Below, piece by piece: positions 1-8,648 of a stretch of 64,000 nt of DNA (within the stretch, counting starts at the first letter, position 1; each line of letters begins with the position of its first letter). This DNA is from Shinella granuli (GTDB lineage: Bacteria > Pseudomonadota > Alphaproteobacteria > Rhizobiales > Rhizobiaceae), in assembly GCF_004341885.1 (NCBI RefSeq), contig NZ_SLVX01000001.1, forward strand, positions 1-64,000, in the 5' to 3' direction. Position numbers and translations under genes: made by a program. A model generated the notes under the pieces. It was not told the origin of the DNA, did not search any database, and saw nothing but the letters and a program-made list of their open reading frames with translations.

Positions 1-55
1 CGCTCGGGCTTAAGCCCTCCCGGCGGTCTCAGGCCGGCGCCGCAGTGGCCGACTT

Positions 56-484
56 TTGCTCCGCCCCGTGGCCGGTTTTTACTCCGCCGTTGACATCAGC
101 CGTTGGGAGGTTCCCCGCACAGGCAAGACAGCGAACGCGCTCGCCCGCAATCGCGCTTGCCAGGCCAAGGTGCTTTCGGAATACCGGCAGAAGCTCCGCC
201 TTTCAAAAGAGTATCACGCCGAGACGGCGCGCTTGCGGCAGGCGTCCGGCGTCGATCGGGTCAAGCAGCGGATCAAAACCGCCAGGGCCGGACTGGAGCG
301 GGCTTGCAGCGATGTTTCCTATGAGCCGGCTTTCACTGTAAATGGTTTGCACTTCAAGGCCGAAGTCCTCCAAACCCAAGATGATGGGATGGCGCCTTAC
401 ATGCGCGACAAGGGCGGCGCCCTCGGCGCCATGGCGCGCTTCATCGACGCCACGCTGGACGTTATCGGGCGGGCCTCGGCATGA
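56..484 (+). CDS. Hypothetical protein, phage-like cassette gene 1
   Basis: This is a 142-residue reading frame that I cannot assign to a family. The frame is open from position 14, so the start is uncertain: TTG at 56 or GTG at 68 are both possible, and the gene might even be the end of a longer one cut by the window edge or a mutation. The product is soluble-looking, basic and rich in Arg/Lys/Gln between about residues 25 and 90, with no signal peptide or membrane segment. Its stop overlaps the next start in an ATGA, the first of three such overlaps in a row. The tight overlaps and small sizes suggest a phage or integrative-element origin, which is inference only. Confidence 0.45.
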   Translation: MLRPVAGFYSAVDISRWEVPRTGKTANALARNRACQAKVLSEYRQKLRLSKEYHAETARLRQASGVDRVKQRIKTARAGLERACSDVSYEPAFTVNGLHFKAEVLQTQDDGMAPYMRDKGGALGAMARFIDATLDVIGRASA

Positions 485-687
485 GAAGCCTCAGTATCCA
501 GCGTTTCCGTCGCGCCGAGCTTGAGCGCCGCATAGAAGAGATGATTTCTCTTCTCGACCTCATCGATGACGACCCCGATCTTGAGGACGGCGGCGATGAC
601 GAGCCATTGATCGGCAGCCGAGCCATCCGCATCGGCAGTAGGATCCAAGACGATGTCGAATTTGTCGAAAAGGTACGCCGCAAATGA
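481..687 (+). CDS. Small acidic hypothetical protein, phage-like cassette gene 2
   Basis: A 68-residue protein with a basic helical N-terminal half and an acidic centre (DDDPDLEDGGDDEP, about residues 28-42). Similar short proteins with a DPDLEDGGD-type acidic core are common among prophage-associated hypothetical proteins of rhizobia; that is recollection of a family pattern, not a search result. The start ATG lies in an ATGA overlap with the upstream gene and the stop lies in another ATGA overlap with the downstream gene, so it is probably translated by coupling. Function unknown. Confidence 0.6.
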   Translation: MRSLSIQRFRRAELERRIEEMISLLDLIDDDPDLEDGGDDEPLIGSRAIRIGSRIQDDVEFVEKVRRK

Positions 688-821
688 GGTTCATTGCCCT
701 CTTAATCGCGATTGGTCTTCTGAAGGCCGCAAAGCGCGTCGCTTGGGTGGCGGAGCTCATGGCCGACGGCGGGGTATGGATTATCGACCAGTGCGACCCC
801 AAGGCAAGGAGGCGCACATGA
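684..821 (+). CDS. Small hydrophobic-N-terminus protein, phage-like cassette gene 3
   Basis: A 45-codon frame starting MRFIALLIAIGLLKAAKR, a short hydrophobic segment followed by basic residues, which could be a membrane-anchoring helix. It starts in an ATGA overlap with the gene before and ends in an ATGA overlap with the gene after. Being flanked on both sides by coupled genes is the main reason to believe it is translated. No family is recognised; small one-helix proteins of this kind occur in phage gene strings. Confidence 0.5.
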   Translation: MRFIALLIAIGLLKAAKRVAWVAELMADGGVWIIDQCDPKARRRT

Positions 822-1039
822 GTGCGACCTCTGAACTGCAAGCGCCTGAACCTGCGCCCGTGCCGCGCCCCTTGGCGGATCTGGACCGGTACGCCTGCCG
901 GTGGCCGGTGAACAATGCCGAACTTTCAGAAGCGCATTTATTCTGCGGCGAGCGAGCAGCGACTGCAAAGCCGTATTGCACGCGGCATTGCCGACTCGCC
1001 TATCGCGCTGCGCCGACTGCGACGCGCAAGAGAGGATAG
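818..1039 (+). CDS. Short GcrA-like C-terminal domain protein
   Basis: A 73-residue protein whose residues 26-62 resemble the C-terminal zinc-finger-like part of GcrA-family proteins: CRWPV, then FCGE, then PYCTRHCRLAY, giving Cys, Cys, Cys, His, Cys spaced as in the GcrA tail. GcrA is the alphaproteobacterial cell-cycle regulator that binds sigma70 and methylated GANTC sites. The usual N-terminal helix-turn-helix half of GcrA is missing here; the first 25 residues are a Pro-rich linker. It is the last of four ATGA-coupled genes and ends 141 bp before the tRNA-Arg 3' end. A short TTG-started frame (1042-1116, 24 residues) follows with an AGAGGA ribosome site, but I cannot support it as a gene. 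The GcrA resemblance is by motif only. Confidence 0.6.
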   Translation: MSATSELQAPEPAPVPRPLADLDRYACRWPVNNAELSEAHLFCGERAATAKPYCTRHCRLAYRAAPTATRKRG

Positions 1040-1180
1040 AGTTGGCGAGACGCCGGAAAAAATTGCGCGACTTCCGAGGAATACCGAGGCGTTCCGACGG
1101 CTATTGGGGGAAGTAAGGGTGGAAAGGATCGCCTTCGTCTCCGAATTTCGGAACAAAAGCATGCACTTAGGGAGAATGAT

Positions 1181-1257
1181 TGGCGCACCCGACAGGATTC
1201 GAACCTGTGACCTTTGGAATCGGAATCCAACACTCTATCCAGCTGAGCTACGGGTGC
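1181..1257 (-). tRNA. tRNA-Arg (anticodon CCG)
   Basis: Read on the minus strand the sequence folds as a standard cloverleaf: acceptor arm GCACCCG/CGGGTGC, D arm GCTC...GAGT, anticodon arm TTGGA/TCCAA around the loop TTCCGAT giving anticodon CCG, T arm ACAGG-TTCGAAT-CCTGT, discriminator G and an encoded CCA end (1181-1183). It reads CGG codons for arginine. The 3' end points toward the phage-like genes at 56-1039, the arrangement seen where integrative elements use a tRNA 3' end as attachment site. Confidence 0.96.
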
Positions 1258-1386
1258 TCGCAAGGCGATGACTCGCCTGTCCGATGAGAGGGTTCTTAAC
1301 CCAGGTGGGGGCGGGCTTCAATCGGGAAAATGCAGAAAGGGCGATCTGTTCTGAGGGGGGCGCGCGCTTTGGAGCCACCCTTGCGG

Positions 1387-1416
1387 AAAAGCCGCCGGGG
1401 GTATCCGGCGGCTTTT
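1387..1416 (-). terminator. Intrinsic terminator after the xylose ABC operon
   Basis: An 11-bp perfect stem (AAAAGCCGCCG at 1387-1397 with CGGCGGCTTTT at 1406-1416) and an 8-nt loop. Read on the minus strand it follows the ATPase gene stop by 12 bp and ends in a T run, so it works as a rho-independent terminator; the symmetric A/T flanks make it usable in both directions. Confidence 0.85.
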
Positions 1417-1427
1417 GGTGATTTGGG

Positions 1428-2213
<786 letters not shown>

Positions 2214-2227
2214 TGGATGGGCTCCTC

Positions 2228-3541
2228 TTACTTGGCGCGGGCGCGGTAGACCGTGTCGAGCCAGACGGCGACGACGAGGACCATACCGACCACGATGCGC
2301 TGGAACGGGGTATCGATGCCGACCAGCACCATGCCCGATTGCAGCGATTGCATGACGAGGGCGCCGAGCATGGCGCCTGCGATTGTGCCCATGCCGCCGG
2401 CAAGCGAGGTGCCGCCGATGACGGCCGCGGCGATGGTGTAGAGTTCGTCGAGTTCACCCTGCGCGTTGGTCGCGGCGTTGAGGCGGGCGGTGGAGATCGC
2501 CGCGGCGATGGCGCAGAGCATGCCCATCAGCGCGAAGATCTTGACCGTCACCCAGCGGGTCTTGATGCCGGCAAGCTCCGCGGCCTCCGGGTTGCCGCCG
2601 AGCGCGAAGACGTAGCGGCCGAAGCGCAGGCGCGTCGAGATGAAGGTCATGACGATGCCGACCACGATGGCGATCAGCACGGGAATGGCGATGCCGTGCG
2701 GGATGAAGAGGCCACCCTCCGGCCAGGCGATGCCGTTGGCGTCGGCATAGCGGCGGGCGATGGCGACCGGCCAGGGATAGCTGTTGACCACGGCGATGGC
2801 GCCGAGCACCAGCGCGCAGCCGACGGCGGTCAGGAAATATTCGGCCCACATGGGACGCAGCGGAAAGCCGAAGCGCTGGCGCTGCTTGCGCGAGTTGACG
2901 ATCGTCGCGACGATGGCGATGCAGGCGACGACGCCGACGATCCAGCTGGCGGTGGCGCCGATCGAGCCTTCCGTGCCGCCGCCCATCAGGCGGAAGGTCG
3001 CGTCCATCGGGGCGACCGTGCGTCCGCTCGTCACGAACCAGGTGGCGCCGCGCCAGACGAGCAGGCCGCCGAGCGTGACGATGAAGGAGGGCACGTTGAG
3101 GAAGGCGATGATCGCGCCGTGCAGGGCGCCGATGCCCGCGCCGAGCAGGAGGCCGGCGAGAAGGGTGACGATCCAGGTGGCGGGGTGGTTGAAGCCGAGA
3201 AGCTGCGGCAGCAGCTCGGCCTGCAGCACGCCCATGATCATGCCGACGAAGCCGAGGATCGAGCCGACGGAGAGGTCGATGTTGCGCGTGACGATGACGA
3301 GCACCATGCCGGTCGCCATCACGGCGACGGAGGCGGTCTGGACCGAGAGGTTCCACAGGTTGCGCGGCGTCAGGAACAGGCCGCCGGACAGGATGTTGAA
3401 GCCGATCCAGATGATCAGCATGGCGCCGACCATGCCGAGCAGGCGCGTGTCGATCTCGGTGGCGCGGAAGAAGCGCTTCACCGGGTTCTCGCTTGCCGAT
3501 CGTGCGCGATTGGCATGCGTGGTATTCGTGATGTCGGCCAT
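2228..3541 (-). CDS. xylH: Xylose-type sugar ABC transporter, permease
   Basis: A 437-residue inner-membrane permease of the BPD_transp_2 (CUT2/ribose-type) family. About ten hydrophobic segments are visible, from [15 protein letters not shown] near residue 34 to the last near 415. The family loop [16 protein letters not shown] occurs near residue 375, matching the EAA-like contact region with the ATPase. The length fits XylH-type permeases, which are longer than RbsC (about 320) because of an extra loop, here about residues 185-265. It follows the binding-protein gene after a 176-bp gap that contains a strong hairpin, and precedes the ATPase by 14 bp. Confidence 0.87.
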   Translation of the reverse strand: MADITNTTHANRARSASENPVKRFFRATEIDTRLLGMVGAMLIIWIGFNILSGGLFLTPRNLWNLSVQTASVAVMATGMVLVIVTRNIDLSVGSILGFVGMIMGVLQAELLPQLLGFNHPATWIVTLLAGLLLGAGIGALHGAIIAFLNVPSFIVTLGGLLVWRGATWFVTSGRTVAPMDATFRLMGGGTEGSIGATASWIVGVVACIAIVATIVNSRKQRQRFGFPLRPMWAEYFLTAVGCALVLGAIAVVNSYPWPVAIARRYADANGIAWPEGGLFIPHGIAIPVLIAIVVGIVMTFISTRLRFGRYVFALGGNPEAAELAGIKTRWVTVKIFALMGMLCAIAAAISTARLNAATNAQGELDELYTIAAAVIGGTSLAGGMGTIAGAMLGALVMQSLQSGMVLVGIDTPFQRIVVGMVLVVAVWLDTVYRARAK

Positions 3542-3653
3542 GGCTTTGCCGTCCCCCCACTTTTGTTGAACGTGTCGTTCGGGCGCTCGGTTGATATCCC
3601 GCCTCGAGGATGTATCGCCGCCTCATCCTCCGCCCGCTGCCCATCTTGCGCAA

Positions 3654-3680
3654 GCGCCGCAACGGTTGCCGTTGCGGCGC
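3654..3680 (-). promoter_or_regulatory. Hairpin between xylF and xylH
   Basis: A perfect 12-bp stem, GCGCCGCAACGG (3654-3665) with CCGTTGCGGCGC (3669-3680), closed by a 3-nt TTG. It lies 37 bp past the xylF stop in the transcribed direction and has no following T run, so it looks like an mRNA 3'-end stabiliser or partial attenuator rather than a full terminator. Similar strong hairpins follow the binding-protein genes of the other two sugar ABC operons in this window. Confidence 0.7.
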
Positions 3681-3717
3681 CTGGCGATGGTCAGGTCAGT
3701 ACCGGATTCGCGGCGGC

Positions 3718-4758
3718 TCAGTCGCAGGCCGCGACCGAACCGGCGGCGACGCCCTGGCAGGCCGTTTCCTTCGGAATCCAGCCGGCCTCGATGACGACGT
3801 TCAGGTTGTCCTTGGTGATCGGTACCGGCGCGAGGAAGACCGACTTCATCTCGACGCCCTTCGGGCCGCCGTTGAAGGTGGTGACGCCCTCGATCTCGTC
3901 CATGGTCTTGCCGGAGGCGAGTTCAGCCGCGATTTCCGCGGCGCGCTTGCCGAGGTCGCGCGAGTCCTTCCAGACCGAGACGGTCTGCGTGCCGAGCGCG
4001 ACGCGGTTGAGCGCGGCGTGGTCGGCATCCTGGCCGGAGACCGGGACGGAGCCGGCAAGGCCCTGGGCCGTCAGCGCGGCGATCGCGCCGCCGGCCGTGC
4101 CGTCGTTCGAGGCGACGACCGCATCGACCTTGTTGTCGTTCGCCGTCAGGAACTGTTCCATGTTCTTCTGGGCGTTCTCCGGCTTCCAGCCATCGGTATA
4201 GGCTTCGCCGACGGTCTTGATCTTGCCGGCGTCGATGGCTTCCTTCAGCACTTCCTGCTGGCCAGCGAAGAGGAAGTCGGCGTTCGGGTCGGACGAGGAG
4301 CCCTTGATGAACACGTAGTTGCCTTCCGGCTTCACCTTGAACACTTCGCGGGCCTGCATGCGGCCGACTTCCTTGTTGTCGAAGGTGATGTAGAAGGCGG
4401 CCGGGTTCTCGATCAGGCGGTCGTAGCCGACGACCGGGATGCCTTCCGCGGCGGCCTTTTCGATGGCCGGGCCGATGGCTTCACTATCCTGGGCGAGAAC
4501 GATGATGGCGTTGGCGCCCTGGGCGATCAGCGATTCGACGTCGGTCAGCTGCTTGGCGGCGGACGACTGGGCGTCAGCCGAAATGTACTTGTCGCCGGAG
4601 GCTTCGAGTGCTGCCTTGATGGCGGCTTCGTCGGTTTTCCAGCGCTCTTCCTGGAAGTTCGACCAGGAAACGCCGACCACGAGGTCCTTGGCGTGCGCGA
4701 CGGAATGCAGGGAAACGATGACGGCAGCCCCTGCCATCAGCTTCAGAACGAACTTCAT
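3718..4758 (-). CDS. xylF: D-xylose-type periplasmic binding protein
   Basis: A 346-residue exported receptor that delivers sugar to the XylHG transporter. It starts with a signal peptide, [20 protein letters not shown] then AHA|KD (cleavage near residue 23). Family features of the Peripla_BP_4 xylose/ribose group include [13 protein letters not shown], the [13 protein letters not shown] segment, VVGYDRLI and VSGQDAD. The start at 4758 was chosen because it gives the signal peptide and has a GGAGG ribosome site (complement of cctcc just upstream); the frame continues further 5' but only as non-signal sequence. First gene of the operon, behind a promoter and palindromic operator at 4865-4914. 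Confidence 0.9.
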   Translation of the reverse strand: MKFVLKLMAGAAVIVSLHSVAHAKDLVVGVSWSNFQEERWKTDEAAIKAALEASGDKYISADAQSSAAKQLTDVESLIAQGANAIIVLAQDSEAIGPAIEKAAAEGIPVVGYDRLIENPAAFYITFDNKEVGRMQAREVFKVKPEGNYVFIKGSSSDPNADFLFAGQQEVLKEAIDAGKIKTVGEAYTDGWKPENAQKNMEQFLTANDNKVDAVVASNDGTAGGAIAALTAQGLAGSVPVSGQDADHAALNRVALGTQTVSVWKDSRDLGKRAAEIAAELASGKTMDEIEGVTTFNGGPKGVEMKSVFLAPVPITKDNLNVVIEAGWIPKETACQGVAAGSVAACD

Positions 4759-4864
4759 AATATCCTCCCAAGTGAACACCGGCCGCCTGGACGAACCTCC
4801 CGCCCAATCAACGACCGGCCACGATAACACTGTCTCGATGCCCCTCCCGACGGTGCCGGGACTT

Positions 4865-4885
4865 TTTTCTCGACAGTCGAGAAAA
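4865..4885. promoter_or_regulatory. Palindromic operator of the xylose operon
   Basis: A perfect 10-bp inverted repeat around one central base: TTTTCTCGAC, A, GTCGAGAAAA. It lies between divergent xylF and the ROK repressor gene, abutting the proposed -10 of xylF. A perfect long dyad in this place is the expected binding site for the ROK-family (XylR/NagC-like) repressor encoded next door; the link is inference. Confidence 0.8.
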
Positions 4886-4914
4886 TAAATGGCAGAAGTT
4901 TCGGAGGCTGTCAA
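4886..4914 (-). promoter_or_regulatory. Likely sigma70 promoter of xylF
   Basis: On the minus strand there is a -35 TTGACA (4909-4914), a 17-bp spacer and a -10-like CATTTA (4886-4891). The operator dyad begins at the next base downstream, so bound repressor would block RNA polymerase. The -35 is perfect; the -10 is weak. Confidence 0.55.
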
Positions 4915-5002
4915 CACGGCTTGAAAGGCCTTGAACGACGGCGTGACAGATGCTTTGGGAGGGGTATGTGTTGCATCCTGTGAAAGCGAGCGGAAACCGA
5001 CG

Positions 5003-6223
5003 ATGCTGACCAAGTCGAGCACGGAGCTTGTGCGTCAGCAGAACAGCGCGCTGGTGCTCGCCTCGCTGCGCCGGCACGGGCCGCTCGCCCATACAGACAT
5101 CTCCCATCATACGGGGCTCGCCTCGGCGACCGTCTCGGTGATCACGGCGGAGCTGGAGAAGGCCGAAGTGCTGGAGCGGCGCGAGCAGCAGGCGTCGGCC
5201 TCGCGCGGGCGGCCGCGCGTCATCTTCGGCCAGCGGCGCGATGCCGGCTATCTCGTCACCGTGCGCATCTCCTCCGACATGGTGCAATATTCGCTCGCCG
5301 ATTACGGCGGCACGCTGCTCGACCGTTTCGAGGAGCCGCGCAACCATGCCGACACCGCGACACGGCCCTTCACGGAGGCCTTCGTCGCCGCGCTCGACAG
5401 GCTGGCGGATCGGTCGCGGATCGACCGCGGGCAGGTGCTGGTCGTGTCGATCAGCAGCAAGGGCCTTGTCGATCCCCTGACGGCGCGGCTCGTCTGGTCG
5501 CCGGTCTTCGGCGCGCAGCAGGTGGATTTTGCCGCGCTGCTCCAGCCGCCCTGGCGGGCGAAGATCCTCATCAGCAACGAGACGCTGCTCGTCGCCCATG
5601 CCATGGCGCTGCGCATGGAGAAGGCGGGGGCGCGCGATCTGCAGGCGGTCGCCGCGCTCTCGCTCGGCCACAGCATCGGTCTTGGCATTGCGCGGTTCGA
5701 CCGGTCGGGGGAGCTCTCGGTCACGGCGCCGAATTTCGGGCACATGCTGAATTCGTCGGATGGCAAACTGTGTCGCTGCGGCGCGCAGGGCTGCATCGAG
5801 GCCTCCGCCGGCTTCTACGGCATCCTGCGCACGGCCTTCGAGGTGCCCCCGGACACGATCCCGGCGAAATTCGTGCCGCTCGCGGAGATGGACAAGATCG
5901 CGCTGCGCGCCCGCCAGGGCCACCGCATGTCGGAATATGCCTTCCGCCAGGCCGGGCTGGCGCTGGGGCAGGGGCTTTCGCGGGTGGTGAGCCTCTACGA
6001 GAACATGCCGATCGCCATCACCGGCCCCGGAACGCGCTATTTCGACCTCATCCAGCGGGGCCTGGAGGAAGGCCTTGCGCAATCCCAGCAGGTCCGCCTC
6101 TTCGGCGCGCCGCCGATCTCCGTCGTGCCGGAGGAGGCGACGCTGGTGCTGGAGGGGCATCTCGACCGGGCGCTGGCGGAGATGGACCATGATGTCATCG
6201 CCGCGAGGGCGGTGGGAGAGTGA
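5003..6223 (+). CDS. ROK-family transcriptional repressor (XylR-like)
   Basis: A 406-residue protein with an N-terminal winged helix-turn-helix ([20 protein letters not shown], about residues 30-50) and a C-terminal ROK sugar-kinase-like domain. The ROK zinc/signature segment [11 protein letters not shown] is present near residue 255, with [11 protein letters not shown] before it. Some kinase catalytic positions look degenerate, as in regulatory ROK proteins. ATG at 5003 is preferred over an upstream in-frame extension because the helix-turn-helix starts shortly after it. It is divergent from xylF, with a perfect palindromic operator between them, so it most likely represses the xylose operon and is relieved by sugar. 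Confidence 0.85.
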   Translation: MLTKSSTELVRQQNSALVLASLRRHGPLAHTDISHHTGLASATVSVITAELEKAEVLERREQQASASRGRPRVIFGQRRDAGYLVTVRISSDMVQYSLADYGGTLLDRFEEPRNHADTATRPFTEAFVAALDRLADRSRIDRGQVLVVSISSKGLVDPLTARLVWSPVFGAQQVDFAALLQPPWRAKILISNETLLVAHAMALRMEKAGARDLQAVAALSLGHSIGLGIARFDRSGELSVTAPNFGHMLNSSDGKLCRCGAQGCIEASAGFYGILRTAFEVPPDTIPAKFVPLAEMDKIALRARQGHRMSEYAFRQAGLALGQGLSRVVSLYENMPIAITGPGTRYFDLIQRGLEEGLAQSQQVRLFGAPPISVVPEEATLVLEGHLDRALAEMDHDVIAARAVGE

Positions 6224-6292
6224 GGGCGCGGGGACCGCGGGATTTCGGAACTGAACTTCGGCTTCAATGATCGGAGGCACCCACCTCTCCTC

Positions 6293-6382
6293 CGTCATCC
6301 TCGGGCTTGACCCGAGGATCCACGCATCACCGCTCACCTGGAGTTTGTGGCCTGGATCCTCGGGTCAAGCCCGAGGATGACG
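6293..6382. repeat. Mirror repeat between convergent genes (copy 1)
   Basis: Two 29-bp arms, 6293-6321 and 6354-6382, are perfect inverted copies (CGTCATCCTCGGGCTTGACC... and its reverse complement), separated by 32 bp. Each arm itself contains the smaller dyad CCTCGGGYTxGACCCGAGG. The element sits between convergent genes and has a close relative at 54899-54987 and a distant one at 33107-33263. It behaves like a dispersed rhizobial palindromic repeat that can form a long cruciform or RNA stem. Confidence 0.85.
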
Positions 6383-6408
6383 TGGAGGGTGGGGTAGGCG
6401 TCCCAAAC

Positions 6409-6437
6409 AAAAAAGACCGGGCGAGAAAATCGCCCGG
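6409..6437 (-). terminator. Intrinsic terminator after the inositol dehydrogenase gene
   Basis: On the minus strand an 8-bp perfect stem CCGGGCGA/TCGCCCGG with loop TTTTC is followed by TCTTTTTTG. It lies 25 bp past the iolG stop and is a standard rho-independent terminator for the minus-strand operon. Confidence 0.85.
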
Positions 6438-6462
6438 CCAGTTGCTTGGGAGGTGGTTTCCG

Positions 6463-7455
6463 TCAGGCGACGGAAATCTGGCGCTTTTCTTCGACCGACT
6501 TCACGGCCGCATCGGCAAGCGCAAGGGCCGCGAGGCCGTCGGCGCCCGAGGGCGAGATGGTCGCGCCCTTTTCGATGGTCGCGATGAAGGCCGCGATCTC
6601 GTTGGCGTAAGCTTCCGTGTAGCGGGTCATGAAGAAATCGTGCAGCGGCGGGCGGGTGTAGCCGTCGCCGTTTGCGACCTCGATGGAGACCGGGCGCTGG
6701 TTCTCGGCAGACACCATGCCCTTCGAGCCGTGCACCTCGATGCGCTGGTCGTAGCCATAGGTGGCGCGGCGCGAGTTGGAGATGACGGCCTGCTTGCCGG
6801 ACTTGGTCTGCAGGATGACGGAGACGCTGTCATAGTCGCCGGCCTTGCCGATGTCAGGATCGACCAGCACGGCGGCGGTGGCAAAGACCGAGACGACCTC
6901 CTCGCCGAGCAGGAAGCGGGCCATGTCGAAGTCGTGGATCGTCATGTCGCGGAAGATGCCGCCGGAGCGCTTGATATAGTCGACCGGCGGGGCACCGGGG
7001 TCGCGGGACGTGATCGTCACCATCTCGACATCGCCGATGCGGCCGTCGTCGATCGCCTGCCTGACGGCCATGAAGTGCGGGTCGAAGCGGCGGTTGAAGC
7101 CGACCATCAGCTTGCCCTTGGTCTCGTCGACCACCTTCATGCAGGCCTTCACACGATCGACATCGAGGTCGATCGGCTTTTCGCAGAAAATGGCTTTTCC
7201 AGCGCGGGAGAAGCGCTCGATGAGGTCGGCATGGGTGTCGGTCGGCGTGCAGATCACGACGGCGTCGATGTCCTTCGCCGCTTCGATCGCCTCGATGGTG
7301 CGGACCTCGCAGCCATATTGCCTGGCGATCGCGTCGGCGGCGGCCGGGAAGGCATCCGCGACGGCGACGAGCACGGCGTCCGGGTTGCCGGTCACGGCCT
7401 TGGCGTGGACCTTGCCGATGCGGCCTGCGCCGAGAAGACCAAATCTTACAGTCAT
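6463..7455 (-). CDS. iolG: Inositol 2-dehydrogenase
   Basis: A 330-residue NAD-dependent oxidoreductase of the GFO/IDH/MocA family that oxidises myo-inositol to scyllo-inosose. The N-terminal Rossmann motif GLLGAGRIGKVHAKA (residues 6-20) binds NAD; EKPIDLD (near 95) is the conserved catalytic-loop motif with Lys; DYIKRSGGIFRDMTIHDFDM (about 154-173) carries the Asp and His of the active site. Length and sequence agree closely with rhizobial IdhA/IolG. The same family includes MocA of rhizopine catabolism, so a related inositol derivative as substrate is possible. ATG 7455 was chosen over an upstream extension because it starts directly at the Rossmann strand. It lies downstream of the inositol-type ABC genes on the same strand. 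Confidence 0.88.
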   Translation of the reverse strand: MTVRFGLLGAGRIGKVHAKAVTGNPDAVLVAVADAFPAAADAIARQYGCEVRTIEAIEAAKDIDAVVICTPTDTHADLIERFSRAGKAIFCEKPIDLDVDRVKACMKVVDETKGKLMVGFNRRFDPHFMAVRQAIDDGRIGDVEMVTITSRDPGAPPVDYIKRSGGIFRDMTIHDFDMARFLLGEEVVSVFATAAVLVDPDIGKAGDYDSVSVILQTKSGKQAVISNSRRATYGYDQRIEVHGSKGMVSAENQRPVSIEVANGDGYTRPPLHDFFMTRYTEAYANEIAAFIATIEKGATISPSGADGLAALALADAAVKSVEEKRQISVA

Positions 7456-7488
7456 GTTGTCCTCGTTATGTGGGGGCGAATAGGAAGC

Positions 7489-7568
7489 AGCGAATAGGGG
7501 GGAGGCAATAGGCAAGAGCAAGCGGTCTGCGCCGGTAACTATTCGCTATTCGCCATTCCCTATTCGCT
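7489..7568. repeat. Inverted repeat with CTATTCGC units between iolG and the permease gene
   Basis: An 11-bp inverted repeat (AGCGAATAGGG at 7489-7499 and CCCTATTCGCT at 7558-7568) encloses 58 bp that contain further ATTCGC/GAATAGG units in both orientations. It lies between two genes of the same operon direction, so it is not a simple terminator; a dispersed repeat or RNA processing structure is likely. Confidence 0.6.
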
Positions 7569-7576
7569 CTTTAAAA

Positions 7577-8596
7577 CTACGTCTTGCGCTTCTTCTGCCG
7601 GTAGACGTCGACGACGACGGCGGCGACGATGATGATGCCCTTGACGATCTCCTGGTAGAAAGCATCGACGCGCAGGAAGGTAAAGCCCGATGTCATGACG
7701 CCGAGGATGACGGTGCCGATGACCGTGCCGGTGATGCGCCCGACGCCGCCGGCAAGCGAGGTGCCACCGATGACGGTCGCGGCGATCGCATCGAGTTCGT
7801 ACATCACGCCCATGCCGGCCTGGGCGGTCTGGGCGCGGGCGGCGGTGACGACGCCGGCAAGACCGGCGAGTGCACCGGCGATGGCGTAGACCTTGACCAG
7901 ATGGGATTCGACATTGATGCCGGACACGCGGGCGGCCTGCACATTGGCGCCGATCGCGTAGGTGAACTTGCCGTAGCGGGTGTAGCGCAGCGCGATGTGG
8001 AAGATCACGGCGACGACGAGGAAGATCACGACGGGCCAGATGCCGGTGCCGATGAAGTTGAACTGTTCCGTCAGGCCCGAGACCGGCTGGCCCTTCGTGT
8101 ACCACTTGGAGATGCCGCGGGCGGAGACCATCATGCCGAGCGTGGCGATGAAGGGCGGGATCTTCGTCTTGGCGATGAGCTGGCCGTTGATGAAGCCGGC
8201 GAGCAGGCCGACGCCGATGCCGAGCGCGACGGGCACGATGACCGGCATGTCCGTCAGCGAGGGATAGAGCGCGCGCGGCCAGGTGGAGGCCTGCGCCAGC
8301 GAGGCGGTGAACATCGCCGTCATGCCGACGACCGAGCCGGAGGAGAGATCGATGCCCCCGGTGATGATCACCTGCGTGACGCCGACGGCGATGATGCCGA
8401 TGACCGAGACCTGCAGGATGATGATCGTCAGGCGCTGCGGGTTCATCAGGAAGCTCTGGCCGACGAAGATCCAGCCGAGGATTTCATAGACCAGCGCAAT
8501 GCCGATCAGGACGAGAAAGATGTTGAGTTCCGGCGGGAGCCGGCGGGCAGATTTCTGCGCAGCGGCCTGGGCCTGCGCGGCGGAATTCGTGCTCAT
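7577..8596 (-). CDS. Inositol-type sugar ABC transporter, permease
   Basis: A 339-residue inner-membrane permease of the CUT2 family with eight to ten hydrophobic segments from residue 25 on and the conserved cytoplasmic loop [18 protein letters not shown] near residue 275. Together with the ATPase and binding protein encoded just upstream it should import an inositol. In Caulobacter and Sinorhizobium the equivalent gene is called iatP. The strong basis is family and gene order with iolG; the exact polyol is not visible in the sequence. Confidence 0.85.
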   Translation of the reverse strand: MSTNSAAQAQAAAQKSARRLPPELNIFLVLIGIALVYEILGWIFVGQSFLMNPQRLTIIILQVSVIGIIAVGVTQVIITGGIDLSSGSVVGMTAMFTASLAQASTWPRALYPSLTDMPVIVPVALGIGVGLLAGFINGQLIAKTKIPPFIATLGMMVSARGISKWYTKGQPVSGLTEQFNFIGTGIWPVVIFLVVAVIFHIALRYTRYGKFTYAIGANVQAARVSGINVESHLVKVYAIAGALAGLAGVVTAARAQTAQAGMGVMYELDAIAATVIGGTSLAGGVGRITGTVIGTVILGVMTSGFTFLRVDAFYQEIVKGIIIVAAVVVDVYRQKKRKT

Positions 8597-8648
8597 GATT
8601 ACCTCCCTTGCGGCCGCTCGGCGGCCCTGAATATCCCTTGGGCTGATT

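Noticed and set aside
915-1271. A 118-codon plus-strand frame running through the tRNA-Arg gene
   Set aside because: Its C-terminal part ([23 protein letters not shown]) is the well-known false translation of a tRNA on the opposite strand, and the first part overlaps the GcrA-like gene in another frame.
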